Of a stretch of 64,000 nt of DNA, positions 11,274-22,999 are shown in pieces. Source of the DNA: Collybiopsis luxurians FD-317 M1 (taxonomy: Eukaryota; Basidiomycota; Agaricomycetes; Agaricales; Omphalotaceae); NCBI GenBank assembly GCA_000827265.1, contig KN834797.1:1-64000 (forward strand), in the 5' to 3' direction. Below the pieces are notes generated by a model, which worked only from the letters and a program-made list of their open reading frames with translations, did no database searches and was not told the origin of the DNA. The translations under genes and the position numbers were made by a program. Every line of letters starts with the position of its first letter. The stretch's first letter is position 1.

Positions 11274-12402
11274 ATGTCTCTCTCTGGAAACTCTTCTCCC
11301 CAACCCACATCAACATCGACATCCGAGTCATCCTCCGCGCCACCGCGCACTCCAGTGAAATTCGGAAGTCCAAATAACGACTTCAAGTTTGACATCAAAT
11401 CGCCTTTACCGCCTATCAGAAAACAAAGCCTAATCTGTACGTATGCGTTCTTTTTCTTCCTTTTAGCCCATCGCGAAACCGTTCCAACAATTTTTTTTCT
11501 TTTTGCATAGTTCCAAACCACCCAAACTCGGACGTCATTATCTGTTCTTCGGACCAAGTCGAGTTTCACCTGCAAAAAAAATATCTCGAAGCCAGCTCTG
11601 GAGCATTTCCACCTGCAGAAATGTCGACCAACGGCGAAGTCGTCTTTCTTTCAGAATCTTCGGCCACCCTCGAAATCCTCTTTCAATTCATGTATCCTCG
11701 GCGTTATCCCTCCATAGACAAACTTACCTTTCCGGCGCTGATGCTATTGGCGGAAGCGGCGGAGAAGTACGAAGTCTATTCAATGATTTATGCGTGTCAA
11801 ATTCGACTTCAGTAAGTTAGGATGATCTTTCGATTAGATATCGTACTAACTAGAAGTATCCTTACCTAGGGAATTCTTGGTTACCGGATCGAAGGCTGTC
11901 TTGGCCTTTTCCGCAAAGCACGGTTACACGGACCTCATAATCCGATTGGCCCCGATCATGGTCGATACACCTATATCGGAGGTTGCTGATATCTTGCCTC
12001 CCTGTTATTACAGGCCCTGGGTAGGTATTATTTCTTCGACATGTAGCTCTGCTTTGTATTGAATCTCATTTACAGTCTATATACCGCGAAAGCTGGCTCA
12101 ACGTCATGCTTTCTGTGGCCAAGTTGGTCCCAGATCACTCGTGCCACAACTGGAACCTGTTAGTGAAGCAGGTGTTGAGCTCGTTGGAGAAGCCGAGTGA
12201 TTTAAAGTCGGCCAATTTGGGATTGAAACTCTTTTCTGAATACTCAGTAAAGTCGGCCACATCGAAATCTAGACGCAAATTTTCCGATGTTCCTCTTTCG
12301 GTCGACCAGTGTTGTCAGTCGAAGGCGGATGAATGGAAAGCGGCGATATTGTCGCAGGTCAGTCGTATCCCTCCATTGTCTATTAAAGCGGCTACCTCGT
12401 AA
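11274..12402 (+). CDS. BTB/POZ domain protein, copy C (intact)
   Basis: This is the only copy of the array with an uninterrupted model. Exons 11274-11436, 11511-11811, 11870-12020 and 12076-12402 total 942 nt, or 313 aa. The protein starts MSLSGNSSPQPTSTS and has a BTB core with HPNSDVIICSSDQVEFHLQK, GEVVFLSESSATLEILFQF, and FPALMLLAEAAEKYEVYS. Its C-terminal half contains YIPRESWLN-type and NWNLLVKQVLSSLEKPSD segments and ends PPLSIKAATS. No zinc finger, Kelch or BACK domain is recognisable, so partners and role cannot be assigned. Exon phases (1, 2, 0) are identical in all three copies, showing that the copies arose by DNA duplication, not retrotransposition. Confidence 0.85.
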
Positions 12403-13460
12403 TGCATATCATTTTTCCCAAATCGAGTCTCTCCGGCTGTTCGGTTGATAGGAGCAGGATGAATTTTTGCCGTAACAATAATTCCCCGCGTTCGTCTGAG
12501 TTACTTCAGAACCTCACTGCCAGTTACGTGAATATGACGCGTCTCCTTAGTAGTTTTTTCGACGCCGATTACTGATTCGAGATTACCTATGCCCATGAAT
12601 GCTTGAACTCACTTCTACTTCGTTTATAGCACAAGTTCAATACGCCAGCCCCTCCTCACGCACTACTGGTCCCTTCAACCCCTCTCGAAATAGTTTGTTC
12701 GGCGCCGATTACTCATTCAAGATTATTTATATACATTGATCGTCGACCATTGAATCCTCGACAGCATGAAAGACCTTCCCTAATAAGCATCGCTCTTTCC
12801 GTCGCTCCTTCAGGTCAAGTTCGAATAAGGCAATACCCAATGTTGGTGACTTGTTTCCTCAAAACCCTTTTAATTTTGAATCCAGTCTGGATGATGTCTT
12901 GCGTATGTTTACTGTGTACCTGAGACATCTTTTTCGTCGAGGTTCTAATGATCCGGTCATTCGAGGCAACTCTTAAAGGTAGATCAAACTTTAGGATATT
13001 AACCACCAGGAATTCGCTTATTTGGCCTCATGTACTCTATCTTTATCGGCCAAGTTCCTTGAGTTGACTCATGGTTTACTCGTGGCTTCGAGTGGGCCGC
13101 TGCTATCGAAGTATATGCAATGCGATTTCATGAACTCCATTATGAGCGCAATGCGCGATTGTCGTCTCATTTGCATATTTGCGCCTGCAGTTATACAAAT
13201 GGTTCCAACTCCTTCGGGGCATTAATTGGATGGCTATGAACTAGTAGTACAGCCCCATTTATATAATTAATTACCATAAATTCCATACGACTAACGTATT
13301 TATAACCCAACTGCTTAGGTTTGTACAGGGAAACTTCATAGGACAGCGTAGAACGAACAACTACATGCTAACGGCGGTCAATCCATAATTGCGTCAACTA
13401 AGATTAATTTTCTTTTTAAAATGGCAATTCATCGTACTATGGATTTCATGAGTCAAGAAC
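12403..13460. repeat. Downstream arm of BTB copy C
   Basis: Bases 12403-13265 are collinear with 9004-9857. The remaining 200 nt up to the stop of the minus-strand GTPase gene shows nothing recognisable. Confidence 0.6.
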
Positions 13461-14333
13461 TCAGGTGAGACGGGTTACTGAGCTTACAAAATCTTCAAAA
13501 TTTGTACCCAAACCATTTTCACGGGCGGTCTCCAGTATCATCTCCGCGGCCTCTCTTTCTACTAAGCGACCAACAAAACCACCGGGCCTAAAGCTCCTGA
13601 ATGTTTTTCGAATCCATTTCCAACAGTTTTGAATCCAAGCTTTCGGAGGCTGCAAGTACTAATGAGTTTCTACGCCATGGATTTCAATGGGAAGAGAATT
13701 TTGAACCTTTCTCCACCCAAAGGGCAAACTGTTAATCACAATTAATGCCTCAACCTTACGAATCGACTGTTCGTAAGCTTGTGCATGTATTCCAGGACCT
13801 CTACCTTCTGGACCGGTAGATTTTCCAACAATCGCTGTGATACAAGCAGATCCCTTGAAAAACATCTTTCGCTTTGTGAAGGACGGCCCATTTCGAATCC
13901 ACCATTCATCCATATTATCCTCATTCTCCATCCCGGTGACGACAATGACAATCGGGACATTCTTGTTGCAGAAGCCGTCGTAAAATGTCTGATAGTTTTT
14001 CAAGATTGCCTCGGTGATTCGGGGACCCCTCATGACCAGCACAAGGAGAGATACACCGCCAGAGAGAGATAGCCTCAAGACGAGATTAGACAGATCTTTT
14101 AAGGCTTGCTTACTGACGACTCTACCCTCCCTTCCTTCGTCAAGTCCAGCAGTGTCCCAGAGTACATAACCTGTGGCCCCAATAGTAACGCTGTACGGTT
14201 TACCTTCGAAAGTGCACCCTTCAGCGCCCGATGATATTGGTGCCTTCGCAGAACCAAGGATCATATTCACTACTGAGCTTTTACCGCATCCAGTAGAGCC
14301 AAAGAAAACAATATTCTGTGCGTCTCCGGCCAT
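13461..14333 (-). CDS. Small P-loop GTPase (AIG1/HSR1-like G domain)
   Basis: The predicted protein has 271 aa from two exons, 14333-13707 and 13649-13461 (816 nt). The G domain is near the N-terminus: G1/P-loop GSTGCGKSSVVN (about 12-23), G3 WDTAGLDEG (about 58-66) and a G4-like VVTGMENEDN in place of the usual NKxD. Hydrophobic strands SGGVSLLVLVMRGPRITE and VPIVIVVTGME are typical of GTPases of the IMAP/HSR1 type that are multiplied in Agaricomycetes. The short second exon (KAWIQNCWKWIRKTFRSFRP onward) is basic and ends FEDFVSSVTRLT. The 57-nt intron uses a weak donor (GTTCAA). The start follows from the ATG eleven codons before the P-loop. It is divergent from the related gene at 15427, about 1.1 kb away. 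The cellular role is unknown. Confidence 0.85.
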
Positions 14334-15390
14334 TGAACGCTAACGAGGTGAAGCAGCGTGCCTGAGAGAATGAGGGAAAAAGCTAGATCGTATGTGAACG
14401 CACTGAGGATGTAATGAAAGCTCGCAATCAAGCTTAGAGTGTTTGACGTTCGGCTTTATGAGTGCTACATTATTCTCGAGCACCTCCCGACCACTAATCT
14501 AATAAGCTGCGAATCCGCCCATGCTACTAGTTTTGAGACATTTTAGCATCTAAAGCTAGCCATGGAGCGATTTCCTGTAGCTAGTCCCTCAAACATGCAT
14601 AACTGGCGAGACTTGTTTGCCACGTCAATTTAATGAATACCGTCAAAACGTCTATAAGAGCCGCAGGACGGTTATGCGACACTGACAGCCTTTACCAATG
14701 AGTACTTGGAATGCCCTCTGAATAGGCTCTAATACCCAGCTATAGACTATCAACATTCCTGCTTCGCAGGATGTTGCTCTCGAAATGGTATCGTGAGTTT
14801 GTTTGGCTCTGACTTCATCGGTGGCAGTTCCTACTGCACTTTCAAGCTCCCGAGAGGCACTTGCAGGCGCTCGCACGGAATACAAAGGTCATTTAGTCAC
14901 TAAATCGAGTAGAAGGTCAAAACTGAACCTTCAAGCAACGTGTACAAAAACGTTGCAGTCTCGCGGAAAACTCTGAATACCTGAAACCTGGATCATACCG
15001 GTGCATTTTTTCCTATGAGTAGAATCATGCACCCGTCTGACAGGCAAGTTACCGGTTGTAGGACCTTGAGTTATAAACAGCGCGGTAAGCTGCCTATCCC
15101 CACCACCTTGTCATTCAACGAGCTCAATCAAGTATCTGACCTATACGCACCAACGCCATGTAAAAGCTACGTCTGCCACTCCAAAGACGGGTGAATTTGA
15201 AGTTTTCCGAACACTATACAAAGCTTATAAGATATATCTCGTCCAGGTAGTGCGAAAGCGCAGGGAGCCGGTAAGTTTTTCTGCCTTACCTCGTGGACCT
15301 TTATCTAGATCTGAGTTTATACAGGTGCCAATCAAGGTAGGTGATGATCAAGTGAGTATAAACATAGTATGAAACGTACTGATGCATTGA
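14334..15390. other. Divergent intergenic region between two GTPase genes
   Basis: The region probably holds promoters of both genes. A 5' exon of the plus-strand GTPase may lie near its right end: AGCCG|GTAAGT at about 15270 and a possible 12-nt exon (GTGCCAATCAAG) near 15325-15336 are in phase with the main exon, but I found no in-frame ATG. A minus-strand frame at 14652-14885 looks unremarkable. Confidence 0.35.
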
Positions 15391-15400
15391 AGTATTGCAG

Positions 15401-16362
15401 CATCCAGCCCGCAACGGAATATCGTCTTGTTCGGAGCTACTGGGAGCGGGAAAAGCCCCATCGTTAATATGCTTTTTCCATCTAATAGAGCTCCAGCTCC
15501 AGCATCTAGTGCAGCAAACCTTGTAACATTTGGGTGGAAACCGTATACCATTGATGCCAAAGGGGAGAGATTTACGATATATGATACAGCAGGCCTGAGT
15601 GAAGGAAGCAATCGATCACTCTTCTCGAAGGCCGCTAGGAAGAGTTTGGAATCTCTTCTCCTCAACCTCAGCCATGCCGGCCAGCGGGTCCATTTACTTC
15701 TTCTATGCATTCGTGCTCCTCGTATTACGGAAGTTGTAGCAAGAAACTATAAGCTTTTCTACCAGGCAATTTGCAAGCGTCAAGTGCCTATAGCCGTCAT
15801 TGTAACTGGATTGGAACACCAAACACCCACGATGGAAAGTTGGTGGAGAGAGAATCAGCATGTCTTTAAACGGTATCATATGGTCTTCACTAACGATGCG
15901 CATGCGTGCATAACTGCCATTAGAGGAAGACCTGTCCACAAAGGCAGCAATATCGGGACATACCACAAAGAGTACACAGAATCGGTGGAAGTGGTGAAAA
16001 ACTTGATCAGATCCAATGCTTTATCTACTGAAAAAGGTTGGACTTTTAATCCGGTGAGTGTGAATGTGAGCTGCATGTCAGGCCTTCCATCTTGAATACT
16101 ATCTATCTATTCTTTCCTTCAGCGTGATTTTGGGAAGTTGTGGCGGGAAATCCTCGAAGCATTTACACCCGAGTAAGTGGATTTTTCTGGAGGAACAAAT
16201 ATTACTCAAGGTCATCGAAGTGCCCACACTGGTTCTTGCTTTGGCAAAGGATTATTCGGCGCTTTGTTCAAACCCAAGAAAGAATCGCGGCGTTCTACAG
16301 CTGGAGATAGCCGTAACACTACGACCAAGCGTGAGAAGAAAGGAGGAACTCAGCGGCGGTAG
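15401..16362 (+). CDS. Small P-loop GTPase (AIG1/HSR1-like), start unresolved
   Basis: This is a paralogue of the minus-strand GTPase. G1 is FGATGSGKSPIVNM, G3 is YDTAGLSEGSN and the G4-like stretch is IAVIVTGLEHQT. The Walker Lys-Ser is kept, but the next residue is Pro instead of Ser/Thr. The main exon is open from about 15401 to 16053, followed by 16123-16172 (DFGKLWREILEAFTP) and 16221-16362, a basic tail (FGKGLFGALFKPKKESRR, ending KKGGTQRR). The first Met of the open frame lies inside the P-loop, so translation must begin in an upstream exon that I could not fix, or the gene has lost its 5' end. The third intron donor overlaps a TAA (GAGTAAGTGG), so intron retention would end the protein at FTPE. 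A rearranged relative lies at 9858-10975. Confidence 0.75.
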
Positions 16363-18369
16363 CCCCTAGAAGTTAAATTATAACTTATCTCATCTGTTTT
16401 GCATCTGTTTCTAAATGTCACTTCTGTGTAATCGAGGCTAGCATTCTGTGAGCTTGGACTGAGTGCAGTAATGTTATGACCAACGTCATGTCTTTGTATG
16501 AGAGTTTTCTGTCGCCGTTCCCTTCGACCATCGTTGCTGGCCCAGGATAGACATGAGATTCTTTACTCGTCAATCCATTGGATGAGGTGCCGAAGGACTC
16601 GCTTTCCGTATATTGAGCATGAACCCTGGGGTTGGGTATCTGCTCTATTTCAGCGTGACGAGACTAGAGAGAAACTGAAATGATGATTTCTTGAGCGAGT
16701 ATGCCCTCATATCTTGCATTGGTTTCATTAGGCCTTTGGACGAGACGCCGCCTTCTAGACCGTCAAACATGTGCAAATGAAGTAGTAAGCAGATCGTTCA
16801 AGTTGAATTTAAACATCCGGTGCACCGCTTTCACTGCGCTTGTTTCTATACGGAGGGTTCGAAGCTAAAAGGAGCAAGAACAATTGGCATTGTACGCGAG
16901 TTCTACCTTCTAACATACGAGATGAAAGGTGCATGGGGTTGAAATAACAACCAAGGGTAACAAGCGAACAAATGATGAATCACACCTTGAAGGACAGTAT
17001 GGAAATACGCCTGTCAACCTACGAGAACGCCGGAGCGTTTTCAAGGCAGCTTTAGGCGAGGAAAGCGACTAGCCTTGGAAGTGACGTTCAGGGTTGCATT
17101 TGGCAGACGCTGCAGCTGAGCTCGAGCTCATATTGCTAGGACAAAATGAAAACCACTGGTACATCCGTATAGCGCTTCATTCTCAGTTCGCAACCGACTC
17201 GTCAAGTAGACCTATTGCTATTCTGGAAAATAAGCAAAGTGGTGCAATGTGACGGTCAGGAATCAAGAAACTTACGAGGGAGTATTTTGAACCGAAAGGC
17301 GGGTGCGCCTAAATAGGTCATACCCGTTACAATCCGAGTTGAATGCATCGGCAGTGATGTCAAATGTACTACTTGGATTCTGCGCCCGCATTCAATGCCT
17401 TTCCGCCTGGGAAAAGGCGAATGTTTAATACAAGAGGTGCACGCAACAACGGGACCTACGGTGACCATTGAGTGATTTGCTATTCGCCACTGCTTTTGAC
17501 TTTAGACCGAAACTGGTCGGAGAAGACGACAGCTCGTGAAATATACATACCAGCATCTTCTATCAGATTAATTGCTTCCATCCAGGTCTCTTTTATCTTG
17601 TGTTTGATTCAACTTGACAGTTAATTAGTACGGAGAAGGTCCTACACTGGTCTAAATCATTTAGCAATTGGTACAAACAAAATGAGTCGAGATTGATTAA
17701 AGGAGGATATATGGCGGATAGCTATTCTATAAAGACCTCTTGCCTAGGAATGGATGTAAGCTAACATAAACTAAAGTATTGAAATAGCACACCTAAGTTG
17801 ACTGATCCCAAACAGTGAAAGGGTAGCCTAATGTCACCGAAGTCGTTCATGCATGGCAGTTCAACAATGAGCAGCCTAAGATCTCATATAGATCCTGAAA
17901 TTAAACCAACAAAGCTGGGCAGATCTGTACAGTGATCTTGATTATGCAGACGTACGTGCGGCGCAACTTTCACTAGTTCGTTCCGTTTAATCCAAGGCAG
18001 GCGTAAGTTCCTTATCACCCTCTTCTGGTCGACTTCTTCATCTCCCAAAGTCAATTTAAGTCCGAATCACTAGTTTAGAGAAGCATCGCTACTGCTTGTC
18101 ATACATATCGGCGCCTGACGGCGGCAAGGGACCAATTCAACGTCTAGCTCTGCGAATCTTTAACTAGCAAGAGAAGAGGGGGAGGGGGAAAGAGTTCGAT
18201 TTGAAGCTTAATGCTCACCCTTCAGCCATACGATGATTCATATTTCGTTGCTAAGCAAGCAGCCGAAGGGCATCTACACAAAAACAACCCCTACACTAAC
18301 AAACACATCTGTTGAAATTCGCAAAGTTCGAAGCTTGATATCAAAGTACACCATAACGACTTGCTACTA
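16363..18369. other. Intergenic, no gene seen
   Basis: Bases 16440-16610 resemble 10810-10975, the 3' flank of the rearranged GTPase fragment. The remainder to the FMO stop has no supported coding frame, RNA gene or repeat that I could identify. Confidence 0.4.
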
Positions 18370-20510
18370 TTACACGGTCATATACCCAAGTTTCATCGCT
18401 TGAATTTGTATTCCCTGTATGGAGTGGGAGAAGGTAAGCAGGAGTTTCAGAAAAGAAGAAGTAGACAAACCAATAACTTTGACTGGAAACGAGCATTGGG
18501 GAAGGTCCCCGGGGCGAACCAGAGCTATCACACCGAAAATAAGTCAATAACCTCCTGAGGGAAAAGAGCAGTAAAGGAAGTCATACCCCAGGATGTCCAG
18601 TAGGCCTATAGCCAGCCGGGATCTCCCCTTCATCGTCGATAATTCCATAAGGTAAGGATCGCGTTTGACTGACGACCTCCTCGCCTAAGAGATCCTTGAC
18701 GTCTTTCTCCATATTCTCATAGCCAGTACTGCGAATTTCAAGTTGGAGTTATTAGTACATGAAGAGGTAGCACTCACGCAAGGACAACAACGTCCGCCTC
18801 GACTGTCGACCCATCGTCCAGTGTGATAGAATGCTTGTCAAATTTAGAAATCTTAACCCCAGATTTCATCTGAATTTTGCCCGATATGATTCGTTCGCCG
18901 CAACCCACATCCATCCCTGTAACGAAGCCGTTAAGAGTTCTGAATATGAACAAAAGAATGATACATACAGAATCCTGAGAATCGGACGGGCTTGTCAAAC
19001 GACGTTTACTCAGTCTACACAGCACAGAAGATTTACGTACCGTGGAAGCGTGAAAAAACCACGCCTAATACGCCAGCTTCATAGGGCCCTGGATCAACTT
19101 TCATACCAGCTTTTTCCAACTGCGCCATGAAGCTCTTCTCCTTCTCCCACATCTCCCCCTGCTTCCTTGCACCTGCTAAAATCTCAAACCCAAGCTTTAT
19201 TGGAGTTGCAAAGCCTCGGAAATCAGATACGTCAACAGGGACACCGACTGGCCACATTCCCTGAAGCTGCTGCGCTACCAAATACCCTGGTTGGACGCAG
19301 GTAGATCCGCGTTGTATCATAGTCACCGCTTCGGCTCCACGAGTGGACAAGTCGAGAGCAATGTCATGCCCACTCGTTCCCGTTCCCACGATGACACAAC
19401 GCTTTCCAGCAAAGTGAGATCCTCCAGGAAATTTTGAGGCGTGAATAATTTGGCCCTCAAAACGATCTTGACCTTCGTACGTGGGCATGTAAGGTTTGCC
19501 AAGGGTACCGGTTGCTACTATAATATGGCTGGGATGAATCGTGGTTAGTTTCCCGGATCTGTCGACATCCACCGTCCATCTCTTCGTTTGTCGGTCGTAT
19601 GACGGAGGTGAGGAAATACTCGAATTCGTCCAGACTAAAAGGTCTTGTAAAATTGGATATTGCTCTAGCCAGTCAGCTAGTTTGTCGCCGGGCGTCCAAA
19701 TTGGCCAGTTCTCCGGGAATGGCTGATATAGGACTTGAGATAAATAACGTTAGTAACTTACTTCCCACGCCAAGCGACACAATTGAAAGAAACATACAGG
19801 AATGATGTTCTCTTGGAGAGTGGAGCCTTAAAGTGGGGTGACGACCACGCCAGGTGTCACCAACGCGAGCATTTCTTTCTACTACAATCGTGGAAATTTT
19901 CATTTGCCGAAACCTTGCTGCGACTTGCAGACCGTTCTGGCCAGCACCGACTAATGAAAGTGCGATCAGGATTTGAATCTTTGAGCAAAAGAAAGAACAC
20001 ACTGATAAGAACGTCGGGCTCCTGCTCTGAGGATTCCCACTGCTTTGCTCGTGCTTCAGACCAAGTAGGGAAGCGACCATTGTATAAATCCTCGTCCGCA
20101 CCCAATTCTTCATGACCTTTAAGATCATCCAGCATCATGAAGACAGTGAAAGCTTTCCATTTGCCACCGGCCTGGATGAGATTGAACAAGCCTCTTCCGT
20201 TCGCTATTGGCGTCGAGAACGTGAATCCCGATGTAACACTTCCTGGCATCGGGCCAGGAGAAGGTTTGAAATTTTCGTCAGATGCAAGCTCGAAATTGGA
20301 AAGAGAGGATTTGTGAAGATTGGTGGATAGATACGAAGAGATCTTTTCGTGTCCATGGAGGGTCCGCAGGTCCCATTGAAATACTAGAAAGTCTCGAAGC
20401 CATCCCCCAGGAGCAAAAAGAGCAGTAGTCTCTACCACGTCTCTGCGCTGAAGACACTCTGAAAATTGTGTTATCCATGCTGTAGCTACTTCGGATGGTA
20501 TGGAAGCCAT
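18370..20510 (-). CDS. Flavin-containing monooxygenase with N-terminal NTF2/SnoaL-like domain
   Basis: FMOs use NADPH and O2 to oxygenate nucleophilic substrates on a bound FAD; the substrate here is unknown. Seven exons, 20510-20003, 19950-19798, 19733-19041, 18916-18778, 18728-18587, 18524-18471 and 18414-18370, total 1734 nt (577 aa) with matching phases. Residues 1-130 resemble an NTF2/SnoaL-like domain (ETTALFAPGGWLRD). Next come the FAD Rossmann motif DVLIIGAGQNGLQVAARF (about 166-183), VVERNARVGDTWRGR and HIIVATGTLGKPYMP. The FMO signature is FEGQIIHASKF (FxGxxxHxxxF). The NADPH Rossmann motif is VIVGTGTSGHDIA, and the late ATGYE motif is present, split by an intron. The end is WFAPGTFPNARFQSKLL then IQIQAMKLGYMTV. 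All cofactor motifs are intact. The two-domain layout is common in Agaricomycete FMOs. Confidence 0.93.
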
Positions 20511-21790
20511 GAGAGTTCAGATAAGGATGGACCCATTACTTGACAGTATTTATCCGAACAGAGCCTGAACAGAACTGAGGAACTTTAGGGTTACAGTAGG
20601 GGTTACGGATGGCCCTTCCGAACACGATAGAATGTATTATCGCTTCATTCACCACGATTCTTTTGAGCTCATAGGTTTAGAGCACATGACAATTGGAGCC
20701 ATTTATTGAGAGCCACAATCAGGGTCCAGTATACACTGCTAGTGGCACTTTGCAGCGCTAAGGTAAGAGTCACCAGCTCGGAATGGTCAAGATGGACATA
20801 CGTGTTAATAACTCAGAGCAGTTATCAATATATCAATAGCGCGTTGGCATCGTATCGATCAAGATTAATTGATCGACCTGAAGTCTGCTGTTGGTTTACG
20901 TGCCATGAATGTAGATGTAGAGTAGAGAGTTGAAGGCATGGCGCACCAAGTGGTGAGGATTGCATCGAGTGGAATATTCTGGAAGGACGATTAGACAAGA
21001 TCCGATGTCTAGGGGATTATCTTTACATAATCAGCGTTCTTCATCTCTGACGCACTTACATTCTTATTTCCTGTTCTGCGATCCTGATGCATATGTACCC
21101 ATCTGTATCATTTACGCTTCGCGGTAAAGCCTGCAAAGAAGCATTCTAAGCACAGGTAAGCACGAAGATCGCTCAAGTAGGAAGAATGTAGAAAATCTGC
21201 TGTTTATCTGTACGATTTGAACGCAACGTTCGTCTGACGGCTACGCAGGTGGCGGTTAAGATTCAGATCGGGGGTACGAACGGGTTCGCGTGCTATGCTG
21301 ACTAAGGTTTAGGCGCTAGTAAAGCAGCTACTTGAGCCTAAATTAGCGATACAAAGTTGAAGGCCCCAATAATCTTTAGGGGGAGTTTATTGAGAATCTA
21401 TTGGCAGCATATTCAGTGCAATATTCAAAAAATAGTGCGCGGAACACATCGTCGTTGAGGCAAGTGTCGGATGTATGGATATTTGAAAGGGGGGAGGGTC
21501 TTTCCACACCAGTCTTCTCGTATCCCCGACCTGAATCTTAGCCGCCTCTTGCGGCTACATACAATAATTCTCTATTGACCACTCGTTTCAGGTTGTATAA
21601 GGTTGTCAGCAATCAACCTCCAAATTCTTCTTGTTCGCGTCCGAACTCAAGCTTTCTCGGTTATGTCTGCCAAGAAAGAAAAACAAGACGTTGTGTCAAA
21701 TCCAGTGGAGAAACTTAATCAGGGGTGCATGCTTGTACTTCAAGTTCGAAAAAACCTGGTTTTCCTTTTCCTCCACGATCCAGAGCTACG
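20511..21790. other. Intergenic between FMO and tungstate-binding-like gene
   Basis: This is a divergent region, presumably holding both promoters. No coding frame or repeat is convincing. A short conserved-looking ORF upstream of 21790 in other frames overlaps the true start region and is likely untranslated leader. Confidence 0.4.
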
Positions 21791-22999
21791 ATGATCTTCC
21801 TCTCAACGGTTCTCGCTCTGACAGCTCTGACGCTTCAACCTGGTTCAGCGTCCCCACTGCACCCTCGTCAAAATTCTTCTAACTCTGACGGCGCTTCAGG
21901 GGTTTATAATGGAGGCTTTGACAATGCTCAGACTGTGAAGCTCCGCATCGGAAACGGCGGTGCTGGCCAGTCTGGTCTAGTGGGGGCATTTGCAGATGCA
22001 TACATTCAGCATTCCGTTCAACAAGGCTCTGATCCATTCTTGGTACTCTCTACGAGTTTGGCAGTCATTTTTTCCCCCTCTAACTAATATTTATCAGGTC
22101 GAATGGTTTCTCGGAGACACGACTCAAAGCCTGGCCAATCTTGCTTCTGGAACCATCGATGTTGCCCTCACATACAACGAAGCTGCGGAAAATGCGTCCT
22201 TAAAAAGTGGCGCTGGCATTCAGAGAGAGTTGGTCTTCATTGTAAGTTGTGCTAGACTCTATTTCGGCATACAGTCTCACACTCTTTTAGGACCACTTTT
22301 GGCTCGTCGGTCCTCCTTCCAACCCCGCCAATCTTTCTACGGATGGTGACACTGTTTTGGATATGTTCAACAAGCTTGTTACTATGGGTAACACGGACCA
22401 GGCTGTATGTTTCTTCTCGTGACCGTATACCTTTGACATCTCCGCTAAAAGTTAAATTAGATTCCACCTTCTAATCGTGTTCCTACTCGCTTCCTCTCGC
22501 GTTACGACAAGTCAGCCACCAATATCAAGGAAAGCCAGCTATTTATCACTATCGGACAAGTACGCGTTTCAGGATGGCACTAGAGCGAACCTATCTCATT
22601 GTTCTCCGTCTGCAGGTCCCATGGGCATTCGCTTATTCGGAATGGTACCACCAATACCCTCGTTTCCCTCTCCAAGCTCTCCAAGCTGCATCTCTTCTCG
22701 AAGAGTACACCCTGACCGACAAAGGAACTTGGCTATCATCGCCTACTAATGTTACTGATAATTTGGTCATTTACAAGCAAGGTCTTGAACCAAGCGAATC
22801 CAACAACACTAACGATGACACTACCATCCTTGTGAACCCGTGTGCAGCTGTACTTGGCTCACACACCTTGGACCAGGCCGTCGCTTCAGATTTCATGCAG
22901 TGGCTAGTCGCGGATGATGGTGGTCAACAGGTGGTTCGAGAGTTTAAGAAGAATGGTGTCGTTCTATATGCTCCTGCTTCCGCTGCAAATTCTGCGTAA
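21791..22999 (+). CDS. Secreted periplasmic-binding-like protein (tungstate-binding, TupA-like)
   Basis: Exons 21791-22042, 22098-22241, 22291-22404, 22461-22559 and 22616-22999 total 993 nt (330 aa). The N-terminus is a signal peptide (MIFLSTVLALTALTLQPGSA), followed by a likely Kex2-type site (PLHPRQ). The body matches the bacterial-type class II solute-binding fold of TupA-like proteins: LRIGNGGAGQSGLVGAFADA, DTTQSLANLASGTIDVALTY, DHFWLVGPPSNPANL, the SRYDKSATNIKE segment and, near the end, VNPCAAVLGSH and FMQWLVADDGGQQVVREF. In bacteria such proteins bind tungstate or molybdate for ABC uptake. Fungi lack that ABC system, so the fungal protein may scavenge oxyanions or do something else outside the cell. 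Several NxT/S sites suggest glycosylation. Confidence 0.88.
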
